From NCBI GenBank assembly GCA_003513005.1, contig DOTD01000092.1:31564-95563 (forward strand): DNA of 64,000 nucleotides. The letters are read 5' to 3'. The notes beneath the pieces are model-generated. The model searched no databases. It saw only the letters and a program-made list of their open reading frames with translations, and had not been told where the DNA came from. The position numbers and the translations under genes were made by a program. Positions 55,157-63,750 of this stretch are shown here, in pieces (positions within the stretch are counted from its first letter, which is position 1; each line of letters starts with the position of its first letter). The stretch is from Desulfotomaculum sp. Its GTDB lineage: Bacteria; Bacillota; Desulfotomaculia; Desulfotomaculales; Nap2-2B.

Positions 55157-56014
55157 ATGGCAAATAAAACAAAAGGAAGATTTATAAGCATCCTTTTAGC
55201 AGCTGTTTTCTGCTTGGCGGCAATGGCTGCGCCTGCTTTATCAGGTCAGGGGGACGGTTCGGGAGGGGGTCAGGATGACCTCCTTACCCTGGTTTCTTCC
55301 ACACCTTCCCACGGTCAAAAGGATGTTGAATTGTCTGTGTTGATAAAGGTTTCCTTTAATAAAAATGTAATTAATATGACTGTTAGCGATAACAACCGCA
55401 AATGCTTCTCGCTGTATTCCGCTGATGGCCTCCTGGTTCCCGTTGAGGTCATTATGGCCGACGACCAGATTGAACCCGAAAAGAAAAGGGATATCGCCGT
55501 AAAGCCGCTGCACGATTTAAAACCGGGAACCTCCTATACGCTGAAAATTTCTCAGGAACTGCGCTCGAAAAGCGGAGTCTGTCTGGAAAAGCCGGTGTCA
55601 ATTACTTTTGTTACCAAAGGAAGGCCATCTAGTGAAGAAAGCGACGGGTCAGCCGGAAGCGCAGCGCAGTCAGGAACTGGTTCATCTACCGGTGCAAACA
55701 AAGCAGATACGGTTTCAGGGAGCGGTACAGCAGTTCAAAATGAGATAGGCAGCTCCAATGACACGAACACAATACAGGAAGAAGAAAATACCGCTTCCTC
55801 CGGACAAACTTCAACACCTGCTCCGGAGAACATTGATAAATCTTCCTCAGGAAATTCAGATAACGGCAGCAGTCCTCAGGCGGCGGATGAAAACGGCAGT
55901 TCTTCCAAGGCCAACGAAAAATCCGGAGTATTTCAAACGTATATTCCTTATACGATCTGTCTGGTTGTGATTTGCGTGATCGCATATGCATTTGGCAGAA
56001 GATTCAAAAAGTAA
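55157..56014 (+). CDS. Membrane-anchored Big_5 Ig-like surface protein
   Basis: A 285-residue protein from ATG 55157; an earlier in-frame start has no ribosome site. Signal peptide (about 1-32), one Big_5/SbsA-type Ig domain (about 45-155; STPSHGQKDVELSVLIKVSF and LKPGTSYTLKIS), a low-complexity Ser/Gly/Asn/Thr spacer (about 160-255), and a C-terminal membrane span with basic end (RRFKK). It resembles the Ig domain of the preceding gene and leads into the FecBCD-like operon after 32 bp. Probably a stalked surface partner; function unknown. Confidence 0.72.
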   Translation: MANKTKGRFISILLAAVFCLAAMAAPALSGQGDGSGGGQDDLLTLVSSTPSHGQKDVELSVLIKVSFNKNVINMTVSDNNRKCFSLYSADGLLVPVEVIMADDQIEPEKKRDIAVKPLHDLKPGTSYTLKISQELRSKSGVCLEKPVSITFVTKGRPSSEESDGSAGSAAQSGTGSSTGANKADTVSGSGTAVQNEIGSSNDTNTIQEEENTASSGQTSTPAPENIDKSSSGNSDNGSSPQAADENGSSSKANEKSGVFQTYIPYTICLVVICVIAYAFGRRFKK

Positions 56015-56046
56015 CACGGTTCATTGTTTATTTCCGGCAGGGGTGA

Positions 56047-57057
56047 ATGGTGATTCGAAAAAAAATAATCTATGCAATATTAATCCTCAGCCCCCTGATC
56101 TGTATCTTTTTTTCACTGTTTATCGGCAGATTTCCATTATCCGTTCTACTCGTAGCCAAGATTTTATGGTCCAAGCTCGCTATGGGCGCAATTTATTTGC
56201 CGGATAAATACAACACAGTAATCTGGGAAATACGTATGCCCAGAGCGGTTTTGGGCGCTTTGGTGGGCGGTTCCCTGGCCATCAGCGGAGCAGCTTTCCA
56301 GGGGTTGTTCCGCAATCCCCTGGTCAGTTCGGGTATTCTTGGCGTAAGTTCAGGCGCCGGGTTTGGCGCGGCGCTGGCCATTTTGATTTTCAATTCCACA
56401 TCATACACATATATTTTTGCCTTTTGTTTCGGAGGGCTGGCGGTACTGTTGAGCTATCTAATTGGCCGGGTATACAACACGACACCCGCCATCATGCTGG
56501 TTTTAGGCGGTGTGATCGTCTCATCGGTTTTTTCTGCCTTGATCTCTTTTGCAAAGTATGTTGCTGACCCGTATAACCAACTGCCCACAATCGTTTTCTG
56601 GCTGATGGGAAGCCTGGCCTCCGCACGCTACCATGATTTTATAATCGGCGGTATTCCCATGGCGATAGGTATCACAGGCCTTATTGCCATCCGTTGGCGG
56701 ATCAATGTTCTTTCCATGGGGGATAAGGAAGCCCGTTCACTTGGAATCGACACCGCATTAAACAAGGGCATAGTCATCATCTGCGCTACATTAGCCACAG
56801 CGGGGGCAGTTTGCGTAAGCGGAATTATCGGATGGGTGGGGCTTGTCATGCCTCACATCGGACGCATGCTGGTAGGTAATGACAACAGGCTGTTAATCCC
56901 GGCAAGCCTCTCACTGGGAGCATGCTTCCTTATTATAGTGGATAATCTGGGAAGGGTGATTACAGGCTCGGAAATACCCCTGGGTATTTTGACAGCACTT
57001 GTTGGGGGGCCTTTCTTCGTTTATTTACTGAAGAAAACTAAAGGCGGGGGCTGGTGA
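56047..57057 (+). CDS. FecCD/MolB-type ABC permease
   Basis: A 336-residue permease with about ten hydrophobic segments. It has IWEIRMPRAVLGALVGGSLAISG near 58, LVSSGILGVSSGAG near 91, CVSGIIGWVGLVMPH near 257 and the C-terminal GILTALVGGPFFVYLL, all typical of the FecCD family for siderophores, cobalamin and, in the MolBC group, molybdate/tungstate. ATG 56047. Position in a tungsten cluster makes oxyanion or metal-chelate import plausible. Confidence 0.85.
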   Translation: MVIRKKIIYAILILSPLICIFFSLFIGRFPLSVLLVAKILWSKLAMGAIYLPDKYNTVIWEIRMPRAVLGALVGGSLAISGAAFQGLFRNPLVSSGILGVSSGAGFGAALAILIFNSTSYTYIFAFCFGGLAVLLSYLIGRVYNTTPAIMLVLGGVIVSSVFSALISFAKYVADPYNQLPTIVFWLMGSLASARYHDFIIGGIPMAIGITGLIAIRWRINVLSMGDKEARSLGIDTALNKGIVIICATLATAGAVCVSGIIGWVGLVMPHIGRMLVGNDNRLLIPASLSLGACFLIIVDNLGRVITGSEIPLGILTALVGGPFFVYLLKKTKGGGW

Positions 57058-57064
57058 AATATCT

Positions 57065-57901
57065 ATGATCGAATTTATCAACGGAAGCTTCAGCTACGAG
57101 AAGTCAGGAGTCTTTAAAAACCTGAGCTTTCAGGTTAACAAGGGAGAGATCTTTTGTATCGTCGGCCCCAACGGGTGCGGCAAAACAACGCTTTTAGACT
57201 GCATTCTTGGCATTTTGAAACTTGATGAAGGGGAAATACTGATCAACAAGAGGCAGATTAAAGAAATTCCTCCGCGGGAAATTGCCAAAGAGGTGGCCTA
57301 TGTCCCGCAGATCCATACAAAAACTTTTCCTTACACTGTGCTGGATATTGTGCTCATGGGCCGTGCCTCACGTATGGGGATTTTCTCCTCTCCCTCGGCG
57401 CAGGACAGGGATATTGCCGGCCAGGCGCTTGAACTGGTAGGCCTGGCAGATTTTATGAACAGGCCATACACCCAGCTGAGCGGCGGGGAAGGCCAGTTGG
57501 TCATGATAGCAAGGGCGCTGGCCCAAAAAACGCCGGTAATTATTATGGATGAGCCTACAGCTCACCTTGATTTCAAGCATGAACTGACTGTATTGGAGAC
57601 TGTTATCCAATTGGTCCGGCAAACAGACCTTTCTATTATAATGGCTACTCATTTTCCCAACCATGCCTTTTATTTTGAAAACAGCGGCATCAACACTTTC
57701 GTCGCATTGATGGATCAGATGACATTTTCAGCGGTGGGCCGTCCAACGGAGATCCTGTCCGAAGATAACCTGATGTCCTTATACCAGATCAACGCCAAAG
57801 TAGTTTCATGCCTGCTGGACAACAACACCGAACTCAGGCAGATCGTACCTTTAAACACGGTCAACGGCCGGGTATCATTTGAGGAAGGGTATAAGATATA
57901 A
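57065..57901 (+). CDS. FecE/MolC-type ABC ATPase
   Basis: A 278-residue ABC ATPase with GPNGCGKTT near 37, the Q-loop VPQIHT near 82, LSGGEGQLVMIARAL near 139 and IIMDEPTAHLD near 160. It lies 7 bp after the permease and its stop overlaps the ATG of the binding protein (TAATG). Confidence 0.86.
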   Translation: MIEFINGSFSYEKSGVFKNLSFQVNKGEIFCIVGPNGCGKTTLLDCILGILKLDEGEILINKRQIKEIPPREIAKEVAYVPQIHTKTFPYTVLDIVLMGRASRMGIFSSPSAQDRDIAGQALELVGLADFMNRPYTQLSGGEGQLVMIARALAQKTPVIIMDEPTAHLDFKHELTVLETVIQLVRQTDLSIIMATHFPNHAFYFENSGINTFVALMDQMTFSAVGRPTEILSEDNLMSLYQINAKVVSCLLDNNTELRQIVPLNTVNGRVSFEEGYKI

Positions 57902-59034
57902 TGGTTGTTAAGAAAAAATTTTTTAAACTCTTGTTGACCTTTGCAGTTTTTATACTGGCAGGGCTTTTGCTTGCCGGCTGTTCCGGCCATAAAGAGGCAG
58001 CAACTGAAATATCCGAAAATAACCCTGACAAGTCAAATACAATTACTGTCAGAGATTACTTCGGCCGCGAGGTTGAAGTCCCTGCCCAGGCAAAAAAATT
58101 AGGTTGTCTTTACGCGTTTTCCGGTCACGTGGTAGCCATGCTCGGTAAGGGCGAAAATATTGTAGCCGTTGTTGAGGGATTGAAAAGAGATGTTTTAATG
58201 ACCGGGATGCTGCCGAATATAAAAGATGCCTCTGTACCTACATTGGGAGGCGGCGCTGTCAATTTAGAAGAACTAATCAGAGTCAATCCTGATGTTATTT
58301 TTATAAAGGGAGACACTGCGACAAATGAGGGGGAAATAGAAAAACTCGAGAAAAGTAAGATTCCTTACCTGGTTGTTGATTACAAAAATATCAAAGAGCA
58401 GCAGTACATTATTGAAATGATCGGGCAGGTTGTAGGCTGCCAGGATAAGGCAAAAAGGTATAATCAGTTTTACCGGCAATGCATCGATCGAGTGCAGAAA
58501 AAAGTAGCCGGAATCCCGTTAAAGGAAAGAATTCGGGTTTATCATTCCGTTAACGAAGCTACCAGGACGGATCCCAAGGATTCACTGCCTGCGGATTGGC
58601 TGCAGGTTGCCGGGGCGGTTGATGTTTCTGTAGACAAAGACCTAAAGCTTATTGAGGAAAAGTATTTCGCCAGTCTGGAACAGATCCTGGTTTGGGATCC
58701 GGAAGTGATCATAGTCAATCAAACCGGCGTTGCGGATTATATTATGGAAAATAAACAGTGGGCTTCTTTAAGCGCAGTTAAAAACCATAAAGTATATCAA
58801 ATGCCGAATGGCCTGTCACGCTGGGGCCATCCCGGTTCACTTGAAACGCCGATGGCGATATTATGGACTGCAAAGACCCTGTACCCCGAACTTTTTTCTG
58901 ATCTGGACATGATCAAGGAGACCAAAATTTTTTACAAAGAATTCTATAACTTTGACCTCTCGGACGAGACCGCTAAAAAGATTTTAAGCGGGGAAGGCAT
59001 GAGGCTGTCCAAAGGAGAGGAAAATAAAAAATAA
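57901..59034 (+). CDS. FecB/MolA-type substrate-binding lipoprotein
   Basis: A 377-residue lipoprotein with lipobox LLAGC near 27 and a Fe/B12 periplasmic-binding fold: RDYFGREVEVP near 52, LGCLYAFSGHVVAMLG, LEELIRVNPDVIFI near 122, and NGLSRWGHPGSLETPMAILW near 302. The RWGHPGS stretch recurs in MolA-like proteins as I remember them. It is cofactor- or oxyanion-selective in some members and siderophore-specific in others; the tungsten context favours the former, unproven. Confidence 0.84.
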   Translation: MVVKKKFFKLLLTFAVFILAGLLLAGCSGHKEAATEISENNPDKSNTITVRDYFGREVEVPAQAKKLGCLYAFSGHVVAMLGKGENIVAVVEGLKRDVLMTGMLPNIKDASVPTLGGGAVNLEELIRVNPDVIFIKGDTATNEGEIEKLEKSKIPYLVVDYKNIKEQQYIIEMIGQVVGCQDKAKRYNQFYRQCIDRVQKKVAGIPLKERIRVYHSVNEATRTDPKDSLPADWLQVAGAVDVSVDKDLKLIEEKYFASLEQILVWDPEVIIVNQTGVADYIMENKQWASLSAVKNHKVYQMPNGLSRWGHPGSLETPMAILWTAKTLYPELFSDLDMIKETKIFYKEFYNFDLSDETAKKILSGEGMRLSKGEENKK

Positions 59035-59062
59035 ATGCATCCAAACTGCGGAGGTGTAAAAA

Positions 59063-59809
59063 ATAAAAGTTCTTGTATGTATTGACGATACTGACAATCT
59101 TTTCAGCAGGGGGACCGGAAAACTGGCTGCGGCCATAATGGAAACGGTGGAAGAAAGAAACTGGGGCAGATGTTTCGGCATCACACGGCACCAGCTCTTT
59201 GTCCATCCTGATGTCCCGTATACTTCGCATAACAGTTCTATGTGCTTTGAGGCGGACATAGATAAAATGTTCCTGAGTGATTTGACTGCTTATATTGTTG
59301 ACTACCTTACCACTGAAAGCGCAGAAGGTTCGGATCCGGGGCTTTGCATCGTCCTTCCCGATCAACTTGGCGATCCGGATCTGTTAATTAGGTTTGGGCT
59401 AGAGGCTAAGAAAAAAGTTTTGAAAAAAGAAGACGCGTACCGGCTTGCGGATCAAATGGGAATATACCTTACTGAACATGGTGGTACCGGCCAGGGAGTA
59501 ATTGGGGCCCTGGCTGGAACTGGTTTGCGTCTCAGCGGCAATGACGGCCGTTTCAGGGGGAAATTAATAATTGAGTCGCAAACAAACTTAGTCAGTGTTA
59601 GAGAGATTAAATCTTTAACCGTCATAGACCTTGTAAGAAGCTTTGAGGGGTATGAACTTGCCCCGGACGAATTAGTCAGGATTGGAGAAAAAGTTAAAGC
59701 AGTCCTCTTAAAAGGAGAAAAAGTCCTTCTTGTAAATTCGGCCTCTGACGCTGAACCGGGCAAGGCGCCATGGGAAACCTGTACCAAGGAACAGCTAAAA
59801 GCTTTCTAA
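59063..59809 (+). CDS. DDTD-motif (TiaS-like) protein, probable AUA start
   Basis: A 248-residue protein. The frame is closed by TAA at 59057, and the homologous N-terminus begins (ATA) KVLVCIDDTDNLFSRGTGKLA right after; ATA 59063 is 6 nt behind a perfect GGAGGTG. The first ATG (59138) would delete the DDTD loop. The IDDTD/GTG motif is that of the nucleotide-binding domain of TiaS and related proteins, here without their RNA-binding parts. LAGTGLRLSGNDGRFRG near 145 may be a second loop. It follows the MolA-like gene by 28 bp. Substrate unknown; presumably ATP-dependent. Confidence 0.75.
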   Translation: MKVLVCIDDTDNLFSRGTGKLAAAIMETVEERNWGRCFGITRHQLFVHPDVPYTSHNSSMCFEADIDKMFLSDLTAYIVDYLTTESAEGSDPGLCIVLPDQLGDPDLLIRFGLEAKKKVLKKEDAYRLADQMGIYLTEHGGTGQGVIGALAGTGLRLSGNDGRFRGKLIIESQTNLVSVREIKSLTVIDLVRSFEGYELAPDELVRIGEKVKAVLLKGEKVLLVNSASDAEPGKAPWETCTKEQLKAF

Positions 59810-59845
59810 ACTTCATTTCATTACCATCACAGAGGTTGCCTTGAC

Positions 59846-59872
59846 GAGGGCGCTGACATCAGCGCCCTCTTT
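59846..59872 (+). terminator. Terminator of the surface/transport block
   Basis: GAGGGCGCTG (59846-59855) pairs perfectly with CAGCGCCCTC (59860-59869), followed by only three T. The 325 bp up to 60134 hold no other feature I can see. Confidence 0.7.
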
Positions 59873-60134
59873 CAAACCACCCACCAATCAACTAAAGGCC
59901 ACTCTTCCCGCTGCTTTTTCATTCATTCAGCAGCCTATCGTAGAAGTTTTTAACATTTTTTAGCCATGCTGCTAATGAGCGCCAGCTTCGCGATATGAAT
60001 ATCCAAAGTCGTAAAAATTGATTCTTAATACCAAAAAATCCTTTTAATTTGCTTTTTGACAAATTACTCAAAGGAATTTTTTATTTTCCCCGTGAAAGTA
60101 TAACTTTAATAATGACAAAAGGGGTTGGAATGAT

Positions 60135-61805
60135 TTGGAACACGATAAACCGTCGCGGGAAATCCTATGTACTTTTATAGCAAACTTAAATAAAAATCCT
60201 GAATTAGCTTTCAAAATCCTGGATTTAATACCTGCAGGTATATCATGACGACGGACATAACCTGCCGGAACATCATACACAACAAAAAAGCCGCCGAATT
60301 TTTAAGGCTTCAATTACAGGAAAGCCTTCCTGATTCAAATAGTTTGCCTTTCAAGATGTACCACAAGGACCAGGAAATTTCACCCGCTGAAATACCCATT
60401 CGGTGTGCGGCATCCCGGAGTGAGGAAGTTAACGACCTGGAAATTGAGTTCGTCTGGGATGACGGGATACATAAGACAGCTGTTTGCAGTTCCAGCCCTT
60501 TGTTTGATGAAAATGGTATAATCTTGGGGGCTGTAGCTTTTTTTAAGGATATTACCGTTAATATGGTATGGAGGCACAATGCGGATGGCACAAGGGAGTT
60601 AAAAAGCATAAACACCATCACTGGCGAAAAATGCATGGAGCCGGAGGAAAAAAGCGGTGACTGGCTCAAGATAATTCATCCTGATGATCGGGCTAAAACA
60701 TATGAAGCATGGATGAACGCAGTTAAAAATAAAAGCTTATATGAATTTAAGCACCGGGTACTTCAGCCTGACGGAAGTTATCATCATTTCGTTTCGCGTG
60801 CCGTACCAGTATTTGATAGGAATGGAGAGTTGCTTGAATGGATCGGCGTCGGCAAAAATATCAATGAGTATAAACTGGCAGAAGAAGCTCTGCGCGAGAG
60901 CAGGCAGCGGCTTGAGAAAACAGTACGTGAACGCACAAAGGAACTGCATTGAGAGCATAACGGACGCCTTCTTCACTTTGGACAAAGAATGGCAGGTAAC
61001 TTATTGGAATAAGGCAGCCGAGAAATGTTTAACTTAAAGCGGGAGGCCATTCTTGAGAAAAATTTCTGGGAGATATTTTACAAGTCTGCCGGGTCAAAGT
61101 TTTACAATCAGTGCCACATCGCTTTAAGTGAAAGAATAATTTTTGCCTTTAAGTATGCAATGAAAGCAGGAATTAAAGAAGGAAGATTTGAATACCGCTG
61201 CAGGTCTGCCGATGGCCGTTACATTTGGCTGGAAGCCACCGGCAAAGCGTTATTTGACGATAAAGGCGCTTGTGAAGGCGCAGTTTTAGGAATCCGTGAT
61301 ATTACTGACCGTAAATTGATGGAGGATAAACTGCGCCAATCCGAAGAGCACTTCTTTAAGATCTTTAATTAATGACTTGATCTCCCTAATAGAAACTGAC
61401 GCGATTAAAAACGACAAGTACGTCAACCTGGAACTCGAAGAAGTTCCCGACCTGCTTTTAGAAAAAAATGACATCAAGCAGTTAATTCTAAACTTAACCC
61501 GCAACGGTCTTGAAGCGATGAATCCCGGAGGGTATCTTACAATAAAAACATTTACCGGCGGGCATGAAGTCGTTCTTGCTGTGAATGACCAGGGAAAGGG
61601 AATCCCACCGGAGCATCTGGAAAAAATGGGCATACCGTTTTTCACAACCAAAGATTACGGAACCGGCCTGGGTCTTGCAGTTTGCTATAAAATAGCCGCC
61701 AGGCACAACGCGTCAATAAATATAGAAACATGCCCGGCCGGAACAACTTTTTTTGTAAAGTTTAAAGTCCCGGAGAAAGGTGAAGCATCAGATAATGAAC
61801 AATGA
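60135..61805 (+). pseudogene. Decayed PAS-domain sensor histidine kinase
   Basis: The pieces lie in order but in different frames. TTG 60135 (AAAAGGGG upstream) reads to IPAGIS and stops at 60246-60248; the next frame resumes MTTDITCRNIIHNKKAAEF. Another shift occurs near 60945 (ESITDAFFTLDKEW), a third near 61028 (NLKREAILEKNFWEIF), and after 61372 the remainder of the PAS domain and the whole His-phosphotransfer domain are missing before the ATPase part (NLTRNGLEAM, NDQGKGIPPEHLEKM, GTGLGLAVCYKI). At least three frameshifts plus a deletion show it is not functional. PAS domains of the missing gene were at about 60250-60930 and 60960-61330. Confidence 0.85.
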
Positions 61806-62988
61806 TCAGCACGACGACTTAAAAAGACAGGTTTTCGGGTTTGACAAAAACATTTTTTTTGCCGGGCTGACGAGTTTTCTGACCGATACGTCGACAAAAA
61901 TGGTCTACTGCATCATGCCGCTTTTTTTATTATCCATCGGAGCGTCAAAGACCACCTTATCGCTGATTGAAGGCATAGCTGAAAGCACGGCGTCGATACT
62001 TAACGCCCTGTCCGGACTCTGGAGCGATAAAATTGGCCGGAACAAACCGTTCATGATTATCGGCTATGCGCTGACTGCCCTGATCACGCCTATTTATTCA
62101 ACAGCAGCATCGCCTCTTCAAATATTATATCTGCGTTTTCTGGAAAGGGTAGGCAAGGGCATCAGGACTGCCCCAAGGGACAGCCTGGTCGCCAAATCAT
62201 CCCTGCACGGAAAAACGGGAACCAGTTTTGGGATTCACAAAGCCATGGATAACTGCGGGGCGATAGTCGGCCCGCTAATATCATTTCTGATCCTGCTGGC
62301 TTTCCCGGGAGGTTACAGAAGGATTTTTCTATTCGCGGCCATACCGGCATTTTTGGGTGTTTTGACGATTATATTTTTTATTAAGGAAGCAAAAGCCAAA
62401 CAGGAGAGTTTAATCAAAAAGATATCCTTAAAGGATTTTTCAAAGAGTTACTATATTTTCTTAATCATTGTTTTTATATTTACACTGGGAAATTCCACAG
62501 ACGCCCTTCTGCTCGTAAAGGCGAATGGCATTGGAATCGGCGTTGCCTACATACCCCTTGTCTACCTGATTTTTAACTCTGTTTCAGTTATACTGTCCGT
62601 GCCGGCAGGCAGGCTTGCGGATAAAATCGGCAAAGAGAAGCTGATTATCTTCGGTTATTTAATCTATTCGACAGTTTATTACGGCTTCGGCAGAACCAGC
62701 AATGAAATAATCTTAGTGATTCTCTTCCTGTTGTACGGGGCATACAGCGCCGCCACGGACGGCATCCAGAAAGCGCAGGTTTCCGACCTGCTGGATAAGG
62801 ACAAAAAAGGCGCCGGCATTGGTATTTACAATTCTCTTTTAGGAATTACACTCTTGCCGGCAAGCCTTATTGCGGGAGTACTGTACGACCGGGTCAATTC
62901 CAGCGTACCTTTTTATTTTGGCGCTTCAACCGCGCTGGCCGCCGCCGTCCTGCTGTTTATAACCCGGGGGAAATTCAGTCATTCGTAA
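61795..62988 (+). CDS. MFS transporter
   Basis: A 397-residue, 12-segment major facilitator. GLWSDKIGRNKPFMIIGY near 74 and RVGKGIRTAPRDSL near 116 are the MFS loop motifs, and GRLADKIGKEKLIIFGY near 279 is the second-half copy. ATG 61795 is chosen (AAAGGTGA about 12 nt upstream); GTG 61780 is an in-frame alternative. It overlaps the end of the decayed kinase by 11 bp, as if once coupled to it. Substrate unknown, drug or sugar/metabolite export are options. Confidence 0.83.
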   Translation: MNNDQHDDLKRQVFGFDKNIFFAGLTSFLTDTSTKMVYCIMPLFLLSIGASKTTLSLIEGIAESTASILNALSGLWSDKIGRNKPFMIIGYALTALITPIYSTAASPLQILYLRFLERVGKGIRTAPRDSLVAKSSLHGKTGTSFGIHKAMDNCGAIVGPLISFLILLAFPGGYRRIFLFAAIPAFLGVLTIIFFIKEAKAKQESLIKKISLKDFSKSYYIFLIIVFIFTLGNSTDALLLVKANGIGIGVAYIPLVYLIFNSVSVILSVPAGRLADKIGKEKLIIFGYLIYSTVYYGFGRTSNEIILVILFLLYGAYSAATDGIQKAQVSDLLDKDKKGAGIGIYNSLLGITLLPASLIAGVLYDRVNSSVPFYFGASTALAAAVLLFITRGKFSHS

Positions 62989-63025
62989 GTACCAACTTAC
63001 AAGGATGAAAAATCATCTTAATAAA

Positions 63026-63082
63026 GGGAAGGGCAATGCCTTAAGTGCGGCGTACATGAGCACGTAGGCAGTTGACCTTCCT
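63026..63082 (+). ncRNA. Possible structured RNA
   Basis: Three stacked helices are visible: GGAAGG/CCTTCC (63027-63032 with 63076-63081), TGCC/GGCA (63037-63040 with 63067-63070) and GTGC/GCAC (63045-63048 with 63060-63063), separated by internal loops. I recognise no known family. The other 120 bases of this spacer (62989-63168) show nothing clear. Confidence 0.35.
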
Positions 63083-63168
63083 AATACAAAATAATTTTCA
63101 AGCTAGAGAAAATTGTTTTATTTTCTGTTAAAATAGTGTCAGGATGCTTTTTGGCAAAGGGAGCAGCC

Positions 63169-63750
63169 ATGCAAAATTTATTTGATTATTTGGAATGGCG
63201 CGGAGACTTAAGTTTCACACGGGACAGCTTTAATGAAGTTGACAACCTGATTTTCTCCGTACTTGCCTATTTGAAGTTTGACGGAATTGTTCCGGAAGAA
63301 ACCGGCGCCGACCCGCTTCCGTTGTCTGAAGCTGCCCGGCAGTTCAAAGAAAAGAAATATAGACCCTACAAGGATCCTTTTTTTAAACTGACCCCTGCCT
63401 TATTATCCAGAGCCGCTCAGTCGGAGCGTTATCGCAATGTTAATTTATCCGGCTACGTAAATCAGTACGATTATGAAAATTCAAAGCAGTTTTCGGCCGT
63501 TGTCTTTTCAATATATAATGGCCTGCATTTTATTGCTTTTCGCGGTACCGATTATTCAATAATCGGTTGGAAAGAAGATTTTCTGATGAATTTTATGGAT
63601 CAGGCGCCGTCACAGAATCAGGCTGTAATTTATATGAAGGGAATTATTGACAACCTCCCAGGAAACTTCTATCTGGGCGGACATTCAAAGGGAGGTAACC
63701 TGGCTGTTTACGCGGCAACACAGGCGGATGAAAAGACTAAGGATCCATAA
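63169..63750 (+). pseudogene. Truncated Mbeg1-like (DUF2974) lipase-fold gene
   Basis: 193 residues remain from ATG 63169 (GGGAG upstream): LEWRGDLSF near 9, FIAFRGTDYSIIGWKEDF near 120 and the nucleophile elbow GGHSKGGNLAVYAA near 172. DUF2974 proteins are usually about twice as long, with the rest of the alpha/beta-hydrolase core after this point. The frame ends TKDP at 63750, just where IS-type DNA begins, so the catalytic Asp/His part is lost. It is a probable casualty of the insertion. Confidence 0.75.
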
